Assembly (NCBI RefSeq): GCF_028291725.1
Contig: NZ_JAQGNT010000002.1
Span: forward strand, 1-64,000
DNA: 64,000 bases
From: Hydrocarboniphaga sp.
GTDB lineage: Bacteria > Pseudomonadota > Gammaproteobacteria > Nevskiales > Nevskiaceae
Direction of reading: 5' to 3'
The notes beneath the pieces are model-generated. The model searched no databases, was not told the origin of the DNA, and worked only from the letters and a program-made list of their open reading frames with translations. Positions 52,117-61,021 of this stretch are shown piece by piece. Numbering within the stretch: the first letter of the stretch is position 1; every line of letters begins with the position of its first letter. The position numbers and the translations under genes were made by a program.

Positions 52117-52803
52117 ATGGGCATCTTTTCGCGCCTTTCCGACGTCATCAACTCCAATATCCACGCCATGCTCGACAAGGCGGAAGATCCGGAGAAGATG
52201 GTCCGCCTGATCATCCAGGAAATGGAAGACACGCTCGTCGAAGTGCGTTCCACCAGCGTGCGCACCATCGCCCGCAAGAAGGAACTGCAGCGTCTGCTGA
52301 ACCAGCTGCAGGCCGAGACCGCCGACTGGGCGGCCAAGGCCGAGCTGGCGTTGAGCAAGGATCGCGAAGACCTCGCCCGCGGCGCGCTGGCGGCGAAGAA
52401 CCGCGCGCTCGAGCAGTTCTCGATGTACGAGAAAGAGCTGTTCCATGTCGTGGACGAGATCGGCAAGCTGGACGAAGACACCGGCAAGCTGAAGGCCAAG
52501 CTGGCCGATGCGCGCCAGCGCCAGAAGGTGATCGTGCTGCGTTCTCAGTCACTGACGTCTCGTCTGCGGGTCAAGTCGACGATCCACGATACGAAGATGG
52601 CCGACGCCATGCTTAAAATGGAGCAGTACGAGGGCAAGATCGATCGCATGGAGGCCGAACTCGAAGCCTACGACCTGGGTACGCGTTCGCTGTCAGACGA
52701 GTTCGCTCAGCTGGCCGCCAATGAAAAGGTCGAGGACGAGCTCAGCCAGCTGCGCGCCAAGCTCGGCAAGACCGCTCCCGCGAGCGAGCCGAGCAAGCAA
52801 TAG
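52117..52803 (+). CDS. pspA: PspA, phage-shock membrane effector
   Basis: 228 aa, opening MGIFSRLSDVINSNIHAMLDKAEDPEKMVRLIIQEMEDTLVEVRS with the rest a long alpha-helical coiled coil. This is the typical PspA/Vipp1 (ESCRT-III-like) length. It binds stressed inner membrane and also inhibits PspF. It is 65 bases after the small secreted-protein gene in the same operon. Confidence 0.97.
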   Translation: MGIFSRLSDVINSNIHAMLDKAEDPEKMVRLIIQEMEDTLVEVRSTSVRTIARKKELQRLLNQLQAETADWAAKAELALSKDREDLARGALAAKNRALEQFSMYEKELFHVVDEIGKLDEDTGKLKAKLADARQRQKVIVLRSQSLTSRLRVKSTIHDTKMADAMLKMEQYEGKIDRMEAELEAYDLGTRSLSDEFAQLAANEKVEDELSQLRAKLGKTAPASEPSKQ

Positions 52804-52865
52804 CCCGGGCGCGTGTCCTTGCGGACTCGCATTTGTTTTCTTGAGAGGTCGAAGGGGATCCTTTC

Positions 52866-53099
52866 GTGGAAGAACTGGTTCCGCTCATAGCAATCGTCTG
52901 CCTGTTCGTGATCCTGCCCGGCATGGGCATGTGGTTCGCGGACCGTCAGCGACGCTGGAAAGCGCAGCAGGGCGAAGCATCACAGCTTGCGGACGCGGAT
53001 CTGCTGCGGCTGGCTGATCGCCTGGAAAAGCGTGTCGAGGCGCTTGAAAAAATCCTCGACTCCGAAGCACCGAATTGGAGGGCGCGTCATCATGGCTAA
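52866..53099 (+). CDS. pspB: PspB, phage-shock sensor partner
   Basis: 77 aa. One N-terminal membrane helix (ELVPLIAIVCLFVILPGMGMWF) is followed by RQRRWKAQ and a coiled-coil tail (LLRLADRLEKRVEALEKILDSE), as in PspB. With PspC it senses membrane damage and recruits PspA. It overlaps pspC by 8 bases. Confidence 0.93.
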   Translation: MEELVPLIAIVCLFVILPGMGMWFADRQRRWKAQQGEASQLADADLLRLADRLEKRVEALEKILDSEAPNWRARHHG

Positions 53100-53550
53100 G
53101 CTGTCTTCCCTGCACTCGTCACGCTTTCGCCGCTATCCGGACGAAGGCTATATCGGCGGCGTCTGCGCCGGTATCTCCGAGTTCCTGGGCTGGAACGTGC
53201 GGATGATCCGGGCGCTGGCGGTGCTGAGCTTCATCTTCGGCGGCTTCTTCCCGATCGTGCTGGTCTACGGCCTGCTGTGGTACGTGATGGAGGAAACACG
53301 CGGCACTTCAGCATCGCCGGATCGTGGCTATGAGAGCTCCGGTCCCGGCGATCTCGGCGGCGGTTCCGGCAGTGGCGCTTACGCCAGCCGCTCTTATGGC
53401 GGCAGCAGCGACATCGGCGGCCGCCCCACGACGAGCGCGGATCTGAAGAGTCGCTTCTCGCGCCTGGAACAACGCCTCAGCAGCATGGAAGACTGCGTCA
53501 CGTCCAACGACTACGAACTGCGCCGCGAGCTGCGCAAGCTCGAGACCTGA
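53092..53550 (+). CDS. pspC: PspC, phage-shock membrane sensor
   Basis: 152 aa from ATG 53092. The PspC domain is FRRYPDEGYIGGVCAGISEFLGWNVRMIRALAVLSFIFGGFFPIVLVYGLLWYVM. A Gly/Ser-rich linker and a C-terminal helix (SRFSRLEQRLSSMEDCV...LRRELRKLE) extend it. It completes the pspABC set. A longer frame starting within pspB is rejected, as this start gives the family N-terminus. Confidence 0.93.
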   Translation: MAKLSSLHSSRFRRYPDEGYIGGVCAGISEFLGWNVRMIRALAVLSFIFGGFFPIVLVYGLLWYVMEETRGTSASPDRGYESSGPGDLGGGSGSGAYASRSYGGSSDIGGRPTTSADLKSRFSRLEQRLSSMEDCVTSNDYELRRELRKLET

Positions 53551-53572
53551 GATCGAAGAAACCTGGGTTGGC

Positions 53573-53646
53573 GTAGGTTGGGGTGAGCGCAGCGAACCCC
53601 AACGTTCGATCCGCGATGATGTTGGGGTTCGCGCACCCCAACCTAC
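53573..53646. repeat. Family C palindromic element after pspC
   Basis: GTAGGTTGGGGTGAGCGC and a matching right arm ending CACCCCAACCTAC, like the copy at 34887-34966. It overlaps the last codon of the anti-sigma partner by a few bases and separates convergent genes, so it may terminate both. Confidence 0.75.
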
Positions 53647-54647
53647 CCAGGCTCGCAGTGTGCCGCGTAGTTCACTTGCAGCACGCGCTTTTCCGCATCC
53701 AGCACCAACCAGACGCCCCGAGATGGATAAAGCCACAAGCTCGCGTTGCTCGGCGTGCTCGAACGAGCTTCGCAAGACCAGTTTGAATCCGCGATCTGCG
53801 GCGGCTCGTCGAATCGCCCCGTGGTCTCGAACCATTGGTCTATCGTCGGCGACGGCTCCGGAAACAGCCGCAGGCTGCTCAGCTGCGCCTGCTCGTCGTA
53901 GCGGAATTCCGCAGCGCCCTGAACTCCCGGCAGCTGCGCATAGCGCTCCACGCGTTGCGCATCGATCGAGGTCGGCGCGCCGTAGAGTGCGCGTACTTGC
54001 TCGCGCGCAGCCGTCGCCAGCGCAAGACCCTGGAAGCTTGCGGGCTGCCATGCAGCCGCTGGCGCCGCCGGTTCGTAGGAGCTGAAAGCCATGCCCTGCG
54101 GCGCGAATGCAGCGGTATTTTTTTGCGGTGCGGTATCGAATGGCGATGTCGGTGGTGGTGGCGGTGACGGCGGGGCCGCCGTCAAGGCGTGTGCGCTTTC
54201 GGCGCTGCGCTGCATCTGCTTGCGCACGGCGCTATCACGCTGGCGCGATTCCGACTCAAAGCGACGCTCGACCGGCTCTTCGGCACGGCGCGCCGCAACG
54301 GCATCCGCAGCGGCTCCCTTCGCGGCCGCTGGCGCACCGGCGACGGAGGCTTCGACCGGCGGTGCCGATGCTGGCAGCACGGCGGGTGCAGCCTGCGGCT
54401 GCGGCGCACGCACCAGCGGCTCGCGCCACAATTGCAGCACCACACCGACGCCCAGAGTCAGCACCGCGGCGAGCGCCAGCGGCGCCTGCCAGCGCCGCCT
54501 CGAACACACCGGCGCCTGGGCATCGCGCGCGAACTTCAATACGGCCTCATCGACCTGCGATGGCGGCTGCACCGACTTCGTCGTCGCCCAGGCGCGCGAA
54601 ATTTCGTCCGCCTGGATCTCGGACGGCGACTTGTATTCAGAGGACAT
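53643..54647 (-). CDS. Membrane-anchored partner of the ECF sigma factor (anti-sigma-like)
   Basis: 334 aa. A cytoplasmic N-terminal segment (about 50 residues) and a single helix (WQAPLALAAVLTLGVGVVLQLW) are followed by a long Ala/Pro-rich region. The C-terminal domain has two Cys and aromatic residues (NWSCEARSSTPSNASLWLYPSRGVWLVLDAEKRVLQVNY). It overlaps the sigma gene by 11 bases, so the two are coupled; an anti-sigma role is inferred from this. No zinc-binding anti-sigma motif is visible. Confidence 0.7.
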   Translation of the reverse strand: MSSEYKSPSEIQADEISRAWATTKSVQPPSQVDEAVLKFARDAQAPVCSRRRWQAPLALAAVLTLGVGVVLQLWREPLVRAPQPQAAPAVLPASAPPVEASVAGAPAAAKGAAADAVAARRAEEPVERRFESESRQRDSAVRKQMQRSAESAHALTAAPPSPPPPPTSPFDTAPQKNTAAFAPQGMAFSSYEPAAPAAAWQPASFQGLALATAAREQVRALYGAPTSIDAQRVERYAQLPGVQGAAEFRYDEQAQLSSLRLFPEPSPTIDQWFETTGRFDEPPQIADSNWSCEARSSTPSNASLWLYPSRGVWLVLDAEKRVLQVNYAAHCEPG

Positions 54648-55155
54648 CGGCGAGCGCTCCCCGCAGGCGGCTCAGCGCGTAGCGCAGCCGGCTCTTGACC
54701 GTCTCGCGGCCGACGCCGGTGACTTCGGCGATCTGCTCCAGGCTCAAGCCGCCCTCCTCCTTCATCAGGAACGCCTCGCGTTGCTCGGACGGCAGCGCGC
54801 CGAGCGCCTGCAGCAGACGCCGCGAAGTCGATACCGACTGCGCCTGGGCTTCGGGCTCCAGATGCGCCGGCGCCGCGAGCTCGATGGTGTCATCCAATGG
54901 CTCCTGGCCCGCGCGCGCCGCGCGGTAGTGATCGATCAGGCGGTTGTGCGCCAGCTTGTACAGCCAGGTCGCGAAGCGCGCCTTCACCTCGTAGCGCGAC
55001 CGTGAACGCACGACACTCGCCCACACGTCCTGGAACAGTTCGGCCGCGATATCCTCGTTGCCGCAGCCGCGCAGCAGGTAGCGGTAGCTGCCGCCGCGAT
55101 GGCGTCGATACAGCTGCTCGAAAGCCGCCAGTTCGCCTCGCTGATAACGCAGCAT
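54637..55155 (-). CDS. ECF-family RNA polymerase sigma factor
   Basis: 172 aa. Region 2 reads FEQLYRRHRGGSYRYLLRGCGNEDIAAELFQDVWASVVRSRSRYEVKARFATWLYKLAHNRLIDHYR. Region 4 reads LQALGALPSEQREAFLMKEEGGLSLEQIAEVTGVGRETVKSRLRYALSRLR. It is the standard ECF layout without region 3. It is translated together with its membrane partner and lies 95 bases after the VWA-domain lipoprotein gene. Target promoters are unknown. Confidence 0.93.
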   Translation of the reverse strand: MLRYQRGELAAFEQLYRRHRGGSYRYLLRGCGNEDIAAELFQDVWASVVRSRSRYEVKARFATWLYKLAHNRLIDHYRAARAGQEPLDDTIELAAPAHLEPEAQAQSVSTSRRLLQALGALPSEQREAFLMKEEGGLSLEQIAEVTGVGRETVKSRLRYALSRLRGALADVL

Positions 55156-55250
55156 CAGGGCTTCGTCCGAAGGGCCGCCAACAACAGCCGGGCCTTCCGC
55201 AGGCTCGGCCGTCCCGGCTTCCGACGATGGCGCAACCGCTGCTTCCAGAA

Positions 55251-57014
55251 TCAGCCTCCGTGGTTCTCGACCGGCGTTTTCAGCGCAGCGCTGTCGAGGC
55301 TGCGCGCGAGCTGCACCAGTTGCAGGAATTCACCCGCCTCGCCGTTGTCGTCACGGCCGCGCGAACTGCGCGCAAGGTTCATCACCGCAGTGTAGTCGAA
55401 GGCATCGAGGTACTGGCCGCCGCGCAGCAGTTGGCCGAAGCCGGCGACTGCGGCCGCCATCCGGAAGGAATCCGAGGCACTGGCAATCGTGCGGCTTGCA
55501 TCGCCGGCGGCGATCGCGCGCTCGATCAGCAGACTCTTCGCATCGGCACCATCGCCAGGACGCTTGTAGCGCAGGCGCAGATGCGCAAGTTCGCCGGACG
55601 TAGCAGTCGGCACGACGGTGCTGCCGTAGCGCAGCGCCTCGATGCGTTCGCCGCCCTCGCCGACCAGCGCGATTTCGTACAGTGCGGTCACCCGGTGGCC
55701 GGCGCCGATGTCGCCGGCGTCGACGCGGTCGTTGGCAAAATCCTCGCGGCGCAGCGCACGATTCTCGTAGCCGATCAGGCGATATTCCGCGACCTGCGCC
55801 GGATTGAATTCGACCTGGATCTTCACGTCGCGGGCGATCGTCGTCAGCGTCGCTTCAGCCTGGAGCACCAGCACTTTCTGCGCCTCCCTGAGCGTGTCGA
55901 TATACGCGTAGTTGCCGTCGCCGGCATCGGCGAGCTGCTCCATCAGAGCCTCGTTGTAGTTGCCAGTGCCGAAGCCCAGTGTGGTCAGCGCAATGCCGGA
56001 CTTGCGCTGCATTTTCACGCGATCCAGCAGTTGGGCGAAATCGGTGATGCCGACGTTGAAATCACCGTCGGTGGCCAGCAGCACGCGGTTGACGCCGTCC
56101 TTGATATAACCTTGCCTGGCCATCGCATAAGCGAGCTCGATACCGGCGCCGCCGTTGGTGGAACCGCCGGCCTCGAGCCGGTCGAGCGCCGCATTGATCT
56201 TTGCCTGCTGATCGTCGGCGGTTGGCTCCAGAATCACGCCGCTGGCGCCGGCATACACGACCAGGCTGAGCCGGTCCTGCGGCCGCAGTTGCCGGGTCAG
56301 CAGCTTCAGCGAGGACTTCACCAGCGGCAGCTTGTCCGGCGAATTCATCGAGCCGGAAACGTCGATCAGGAATACCAGGTTCGACGCCGGCCGCTCGCCT
56401 TCAGGTTTCCAGCCCTGAACGCCGATCTGCAGCAGATGCGTCCTGGGATTCCACGGCGTAGGCGCGGTCTCGGTCATCACCGAGAACGGCGTCGCCCGGT
56501 CGCGCGGGATCGGATACGCGTAGTCGAAGTAGTTCACCAACTCCTCGACCCTCACCGCGTCGCGCGGCGGCATCTGGCCCTGGCTGAGGAAGCGGCGCAC
56601 GTTGGCATAGGCGCCGGTATCGACGTCGACGCTGAAAGTCGAAACCGGATTCTCGGCGGCGCGCTGCACCGGGTTCGACTGGATCGCGGCATAGTGCTCG
56701 CGTTCTTCGGCCGAGACCGTCGGCATCGGCATCGGCCGTGGCGGCATGAAGCCGATGCGGCTCTGGCTCTGCATCATCTTGGCGGCGCTCTCGGCACGGG
56801 CCGGGGCGGCGGCGTAAGCCGCGTCGGCGGCCAGGACCGGTTCCGACGCGGTCGGTGGTGGCGGTGGAGCGACTTGCGCTTGGTCCGGCGAGGCGGCCGG
56901 CTCGGGCAGTGGCGTCGGCGGGTGCTCGCTGACCGCGCAGCCCGTCAGCAGGGACAGCAACAAGGACACCAGCAGCACGCTGGCGCGACGACGCAGATCG
57001 GGGGACGAGGACAT
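55251..57014 (-). CDS. VWA-domain lipoprotein (YfbK-like)
   Basis: 587 aa. The signal peptide ends in a lipobox (LLTGC), followed by a Pro-rich stretch. A YfbK/DUF3520-type region comes next (ERE-type HYAAIQSNPVQRAAENPVSTFSVDVDTGAYANVRRFLSQGQMPPRDAVRVEELVNYFDYAYP). The von Willebrand A domain has an intact metal site (VFLIDVSGSMNSPDKLPLVKSSL, then SLVVYAGASGV, then LLATDGDFNVGI). It probably mediates envelope protein interactions. First gene of the sigma / membrane-partner cluster. Confidence 0.88.
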   Translation of the reverse strand: MSSSPDLRRRASVLLVSLLLSLLTGCAVSEHPPTPLPEPAASPDQAQVAPPPPPTASEPVLAADAAYAAAPARAESAAKMMQSQSRIGFMPPRPMPMPTVSAEEREHYAAIQSNPVQRAAENPVSTFSVDVDTGAYANVRRFLSQGQMPPRDAVRVEELVNYFDYAYPIPRDRATPFSVMTETAPTPWNPRTHLLQIGVQGWKPEGERPASNLVFLIDVSGSMNSPDKLPLVKSSLKLLTRQLRPQDRLSLVVYAGASGVILEPTADDQQAKINAALDRLEAGGSTNGGAGIELAYAMARQGYIKDGVNRVLLATDGDFNVGITDFAQLLDRVKMQRKSGIALTTLGFGTGNYNEALMEQLADAGDGNYAYIDTLREAQKVLVLQAEATLTTIARDVKIQVEFNPAQVAEYRLIGYENRALRREDFANDRVDAGDIGAGHRVTALYEIALVGEGGERIEALRYGSTVVPTATSGELAHLRLRYKRPGDGADAKSLLIERAIAAGDASRTIASASDSFRMAAAVAGFGQLLRGGQYLDAFDYTAVMNLARSSRGRDDNGEAGEFLQLVQLARSLDSAALKTPVENHGG

Positions 57015-57128
57015 CGGGGACTCCGCTTGGAAGGTTCGCCAGCCTTAAACGGAACCGCGCCCGAATTGGGGTTAACGGACATGGCGCTTTTGCCGCTCCC
57101 GAAGATGAAACTAAAGGCCGATCGAGTC

Positions 57129-57207
57129 GTAGGTCGGCAATCCCTTGCCGACGTGAGGCCCCGGTGGCGCATCCACCGTACACGTCGGCAAAGGATTGCC
57201 GACCTAC
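57129..57207. repeat. Family A palindromic element between VWA and TetR genes
   Basis: The GTAGGTCGGCAATCCCTTGCC arm and a right arm with one change (AAAGG for AAGGG), with a loop of about 30 bases. It occupies a third of the 246-base divergent region. Confidence 0.85.
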
Positions 57208-57260
57208 GAGGGTTTCACGTAAAGCCTCATAATCGGATCTTTCCCCCATCCTGCAACCGA

Positions 57261-57905
57261 ATGGCGCGCAAACCCGCTCACGAGCAGTTCGACACCCTCT
57301 CCGCGCTACAGGACCGAGCCTTCGAACTGTTTGGCCGTTACGGCTACGAGGGCGTTTCGATCGGCGACATCGCCAAGGCCGCCAGGCTGTCGAAAGGCGC
57401 CCTGTACTGGCACTTCTCCGGCAAGGAGGAGCTGTTTCTCGAGTGCCTGCGCCGGCTGCACGCGATCTTCACCGAGCACGTGATCGAGCCGATGCGCAAG
57501 CAGATCGACGCGGTACAGGCGATCGTCGTGATGTTCCATGGGCTGGAGAAGCTGCTGCGCGATCCGCGCGTCGAAAACGGTGTTGCCGGCTACTGGCTGG
57601 TGCCGTCGACGCCGGAAACGGTGCGCCTGGTCGCCGAGCAACGTGCGTTCGAAGTCGCCTCGCAGGCCGCGATCCGCGACGTGATGGCCGAGGGCGCGCG
57701 CCAGGGCAGTTTCGATCTCGGCGAAGACCTGGAGGACATGTCGAAAGCGATCATCGCGCTGTTAGAGGCCTCGATCCTGCCGCTGCGTCATCAGGAACCC
57801 GACGAAGTCCACCGGATGATCAGCGTGCTCGCGCGCACGCTGTTCCGCGCCTATGCGCGGCCCGAGGCCTTGAAAAAATTAGCGCCGCTGCTGCAACCGC
57901 AATAA
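57261..57905 (+). CDS. TetR/AcrR-family regulator
   Basis: 214 aa from ATG 57261. The helix-turn-helix is RAFELFGRYGYEGVSIGDIAKAARLSKGALYWHFSGKEELFLECL. The ligand domain (FHGLEKLLRDPRVENGVAGYWLVPSTPETVRLVAEQRAFEVASQAAIRDVMAEGARQGSFDLG) is not specific. It could regulate the AIM24/M48 genes that follow in the same direction, or the divergent VWA cluster. Confidence 0.88.
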   Translation: MARKPAHEQFDTLSALQDRAFELFGRYGYEGVSIGDIAKAARLSKGALYWHFSGKEELFLECLRRLHAIFTEHVIEPMRKQIDAVQAIVVMFHGLEKLLRDPRVENGVAGYWLVPSTPETVRLVAEQRAFEVASQAAIRDVMAEGARQGSFDLGEDLEDMSKAIIALLEASILPLRHQEPDEVHRMISVLARTLFRAYARPEALKKLAPLLQPQ

Positions 57906-57947
57906 GACCCTCTCACGCCCTTTCCCATTCGATCAGGAGCAATGCCA

Positions 57948-58760
57948 ATGGCAATGGACATCATCGACTACAAGATCTACGGCACCGAAACGCAATTCGT
58001 CGAGGTGGAGCTGGACCCTGGAGAAGCGGCGGTCGGCGAAGCCGGCGCGATGATGTTCATGGAAGACGGCATCGTCATGGACACGGTGTTCGGCGACGGC
58101 TCGGCGCAGCAGAAGAACTTCTGGGGCAAGCTGGTCGGCGCCGGCAAACGCCTGGTCACCGGCGAGAGCCTGTTCACCACGGTGTTCACGAACAACGGTA
58201 GCGGCAAGCGCAAGCTCGCGTTCGCGGCGCCGTATCCGGGCACGCTCATTCCAATCCACTTGCCCGACGTCGGCGGCACGCTGATCTGCCAGAAGGACTC
58301 GTTCCTGTGCGCGGCCAAGGGCGTCGCGCTCGGCATCGAGTTCCAGCGCAAGCTCGGTGTCGGCCTGTTCGGCGGCGAAGGCTTCGTGATGCAGCGTCTC
58401 GACGGCGACGGTCTCGCCTTCATCCACGCCGGCGGCACCCTGTACGTGCGCGACCTTGCGCCCGGCGAAGTGCTGCGCGTGGATACCGGCTGCATCGTCG
58501 CGCTGACGCGCAGCGTCAGTTACGACATCCAGTACGTTGGTGGATTGAAGTCCGCGCTGTTCTCAGGCGAGGGTCTGTTCTTCGCGGTGCTGCAGGGGCC
58601 GGGCAAGGTCTGGCTGCAGTCGTTGCCGCTGTCGCGCATGGCCAACCGCATCGTCATGGCGGCGCCGGCGATCGGTGGACGCAGCAGCGAAACCGGCTCG
58701 CTGCTCGGTGCCGGCGCAGCCGGCGGCTTGCTCGGCGGACTGCTCGGCGACGACGAGTAA
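57948..58760 (+). CDS. AIM24/TIGR00266-family protein
   Basis: 270 aa from ATG 57948 (AGGAG ribosome site 8 bases upstream; the ATG at 57942 is too close). Family sequence: EVELDPGEAAVGEAGAMMFMEDGIVMDTVFGDGS, then GAGKRLVTGESLFTTVFTNNGSGKRKLAFAAPYPGTLIPIHL, then ALTRSVSYDIQYVGG. A Gly-rich tail ends it. The fold is a beta-rich trimer; function is unknown, with links to membrane or stress proteins. It is followed 4 bases later by the M48 peptidase gene. Confidence 0.9.
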   Translation: MAMDIIDYKIYGTETQFVEVELDPGEAAVGEAGAMMFMEDGIVMDTVFGDGSAQQKNFWGKLVGAGKRLVTGESLFTTVFTNNGSGKRKLAFAAPYPGTLIPIHLPDVGGTLICQKDSFLCAAKGVALGIEFQRKLGVGLFGGEGFVMQRLDGDGLAFIHAGGTLYVRDLAPGEVLRVDTGCIVALTRSVSYDIQYVGGLKSALFSGEGLFFAVLQGPGKVWLQSLPLSRMANRIVMAAPAIGGRSSETGSLLGAGAAGGLLGGLLGDDE

Positions 58761-58764
58761 AGCG

Positions 58765-59877
58765 ATGAGTTCGCCGACGCTGGCGCTGCCCGGCCGGCTG
58801 TTCGGGCCAGCGCTCGCGCCGGCGGGCACTGTCGTCAGCGCAACGATCGATGCTCTGCAACTCGTGGTGCCGTTGCCGGACGGAGGGCAACTGTCCTCGC
58901 CGCTTTCACGGCTGGTGTTGCGCAATGCCGGCTTCGACGGCGCGCAGCTGGAAATGAGCTGGCCGCAGAACGTTGCACGCTACGCCCTGCTGGTGGATGA
59001 CGCAGGCGTGATCGAGCGCTTGCGCCAGCAGCCGCCGGCCGCGCTGCAGCCGGCGATCACGGCCGTGTTCGCGCAGCGGCGCAAGGCGCGTGTTCGCCGC
59101 GGCCTCGGCCTGTCGGCGATCGCGATCTGGATCGGCCTTCCGCTGTTCGCGCTGCTGCTGCTGTTCTTGACCGCGCGTCCGCTGGCCGGCTGGCTCGCCG
59201 GCTTCGTGCCGCTGGCCCAGGAGCAGCAGCTCGGCGAGTGGGTGTTCAAGTCGCAGGCGGCCCAGCTGGATCTGATTGAGAACACCGCGGCGAATGCCGC
59301 GATCCAGCAGATCGGCGCACGGCTGGCTCCGGGCTCGCGCTACACCTATCACTGGCATGTCGCGCGCCAGCCCGAACTCAACGCCTTCGCCATCCCGGGC
59401 GGACATATCGTCGTCTACAGCGGGCTGATCCAGGCCGCCGCCGACGCCGACGAACTCGCCGGCGTGCTGGCGCACGAGATCGAGCACGTCGAACTGCGCC
59501 ACAGCCTGAAAGCAATGATGCGACAGGCCGGCCTGCGGCTCGCGATCGGCATCGTGGTCGGCGACTTCGGCGTCGCCGGTGAAGCCGCCGGGCGCCTGTC
59601 CGGGCTGCAGTTCTCGTGCGACAGCGAGCGCGAGGCGGATGTACAGGGCCTGGCTCGGCTGGACCGCGCCGGCATTGATCCGCGAGGCATGCTGAGCTTG
59701 TTCGCCAAGCTCGACGCGCAGGCCCCCGGCACGGCGCCGCCGGCCTGGCTCGCCAGCCATCCGACGACACCGGAGCGCATCGCCGAGTTGCGAAAGTTGA
59801 TCGACCGGCGCAGTGCCACGCAGCTGCAAGCGCTGGATATCGATTGGGGCGCCGTTCGGGCCAGCATCGGCCGCTAG
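58765..59877 (+). CDS. M48-family membrane metallopeptidase
   Basis: 370 aa. A cytoplasmic N-terminal domain is followed by a helix (GLGLSAIAIWIGLPLFALLLLFLTA, about 114-138) and an M48 catalytic domain. The catalytic domain has H237-EIE-H241 and the third zinc ligand in EREADVQGLARLDRAG. LNAFAIPGGHIVVYSGL precedes it as in the family. It probably degrades misfolded envelope proteins. The ATG at 58765 is used because the longer frame runs back through the AIM24-family gene. Confidence 0.9.
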   Translation: MSSPTLALPGRLFGPALAPAGTVVSATIDALQLVVPLPDGGQLSSPLSRLVLRNAGFDGAQLEMSWPQNVARYALLVDDAGVIERLRQQPPAALQPAITAVFAQRRKARVRRGLGLSAIAIWIGLPLFALLLLFLTARPLAGWLAGFVPLAQEQQLGEWVFKSQAAQLDLIENTAANAAIQQIGARLAPGSRYTYHWHVARQPELNAFAIPGGHIVVYSGLIQAAADADELAGVLAHEIEHVELRHSLKAMMRQAGLRLAIGIVVGDFGVAGEAAGRLSGLQFSCDSEREADVQGLARLDRAGIDPRGMLSLFAKLDAQAPGTAPPAWLASHPTTPERIAELRKLIDRRSATQLQALDIDWGAVRASIGR

Positions 59878-60029
59878 CACGCCGTCTCGGCCGCGACGTG
59901 CAGCGCCGCAAAAGCTCGTAAAGGTCGGTAATTCCTTAAAAAAGTTAAGTTGTAATTCAGCTGCCGACTCTAAGCTGAACGAAGCTCCCGCCGTTGCGGA
60001 CAGCGAACATGCTCATAAGGAGAGCAACA

Positions 60030-60677
60030 ATGCGTGAACAGGCGCCTTCCCAAGCCCGTCGGTTTGCCCCGGTCGCGATGACTTGCATGCTCGGCGCCGC
60101 CCTCGTGGCGAGCCTGGCTTCAGCCCCCGCGTTTGCGGGCCGCTACGATCGTGATGATCGCAACGGTCAGTACTACGACGATTCCTCCACTGGCGGCGAC
60201 GCCAATCCCCGCACCGATTTCGCGCAGGTGGTCAGCACCCGGCCGATCTACAGCCAGGTGCAGGTCAACGAACCGCGCGACGAATGCCGGGACGTGCCGG
60301 TAACCTATCGCGAGCGCCCGAGCTATTCCGGCGACAACACCGCCGGTGCCGTACTCGGCGCGGTGATCGGTGGCGTGGTCGGCAACCAGTTCGGCGGTGG
60401 CAGCGGCCGCGCGGTTGCGACCGGCCTCGGCGCCGTGGTCGGCGCCAGCGTCGGCAGCCACGCCGGCGAATACAACGGCGGCTACGATCGCGGGGACTAC
60501 GCACGTACCGGATATCAGCGCCAATGCCAGACCGTGGACGACTACCACGTCGAGAATCACATCGATGGCTACGATGTGGCCTATCGCTACCACGGCGCCG
60601 TCTACCACACCACCATGCCTTACGACCCGGGCGATCGTATCGCCGTGGACGTGAGCGTGCGCCCCGTCCGCTACTAA
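60030..60677 (+). CDS. Glycine-zipper outer-membrane-type protein
   Basis: 215 aa. An AAGGAG ribosome site precedes it. The signal peptide (AMTCMLGAALVASLASAPAFA) is followed by a Tyr/Asp-rich region with two Cys. A glycine-zipper 2TM segment (NTAGAVLGAVIGGVVGNQFGGGSGRAVATGLGAVVGASVGSH) is next, then YHVENHIDGYDVAYRYHGAVYHTTMPYDPGDRIAVDVSVRPVRY. This is the layout of Rickettsia-17-kDa-like/SlyB-like proteins. It may be controlled by the downstream PhoP/PhoQ-like genes. Confidence 0.85.
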   Translation: MREQAPSQARRFAPVAMTCMLGAALVASLASAPAFAGRYDRDDRNGQYYDDSSTGGDANPRTDFAQVVSTRPIYSQVQVNEPRDECRDVPVTYRERPSYSGDNTAGAVLGAVIGGVVGNQFGGGSGRAVATGLGAVVGASVGSHAGEYNGGYDRGDYARTGYQRQCQTVDDYHVENHIDGYDVAYRYHGAVYHTTMPYDPGDRIAVDVSVRPVRY

Positions 60678-60701
60678 GGGAGTCGGATCAACCCGGGAGC
60701 C

Positions 60702-60992
60702 ATGCGCTCAAAGTTTCCGCTTTCGATGGCCCTGCTGATCACGGGCCTGTTTTTGAGTGAACTGCCAGCACAGGCCCGGGATCCGGGCCTGTCTGACCGT
60801 TTGCGTCTGCCGCCGGCTGGATTCACGCCCGGCGGCAACGATCGCCATATGTCGCCGAGCGAGGCGGCACGCATCGCCCAGCAGCAGAACGGCGGGGGCC
60901 GTGTGCTGGCGGTGGAGCGCAACGATCGCGGCTACCGCGTCAAACTGTTGAAAAACGGCGACGTCCGAATCGTCTACGTGCCCGGCAATTGA
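60702..60992 (+). CDS. PepSY-like small periplasmic protein
   Basis: 96 aa with a signal peptide (LSMALLITGLFLSELPAQA). A short region MSPSEAARIAQQQNGGGRVLAVERNDRGYRVKLLKNGDVRIVYV resembles half a PepSY domain, as in proteins encoded just before PhoP/PhoQ-type regulators. It may inhibit or tune the neighbouring sensor kinase. It is 24 bases after the glycine-zipper gene and 29 before the regulator gene. Confidence 0.75.
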   Translation: MRSKFPLSMALLITGLFLSELPAQARDPGLSDRLRLPPAGFTPGGNDRHMSPSEAARIAQQQNGGGRVLAVERNDRGYRVKLLKNGDVRIVYVPGN

Positions 60993-61021
60993 GCTGGCAC
61001 TCACACTAGAGAAGGGAAAAC

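Noticed and set aside
54897-57905. A 1002-aa open frame on the plus strand
   Set aside because: It runs antisense to the sigma and VWA genes and only becomes real coding at its 3' end, where it is the TetR gene starting at 57261; the rest is a GC-rich shadow.
59878-60029. PhoP-box-like repeat before the glycine-zipper gene
   Set aside because: TTAA occurs twice in AT-rich DNA but the spacing does not fit known PhoP or PmrA boxes.
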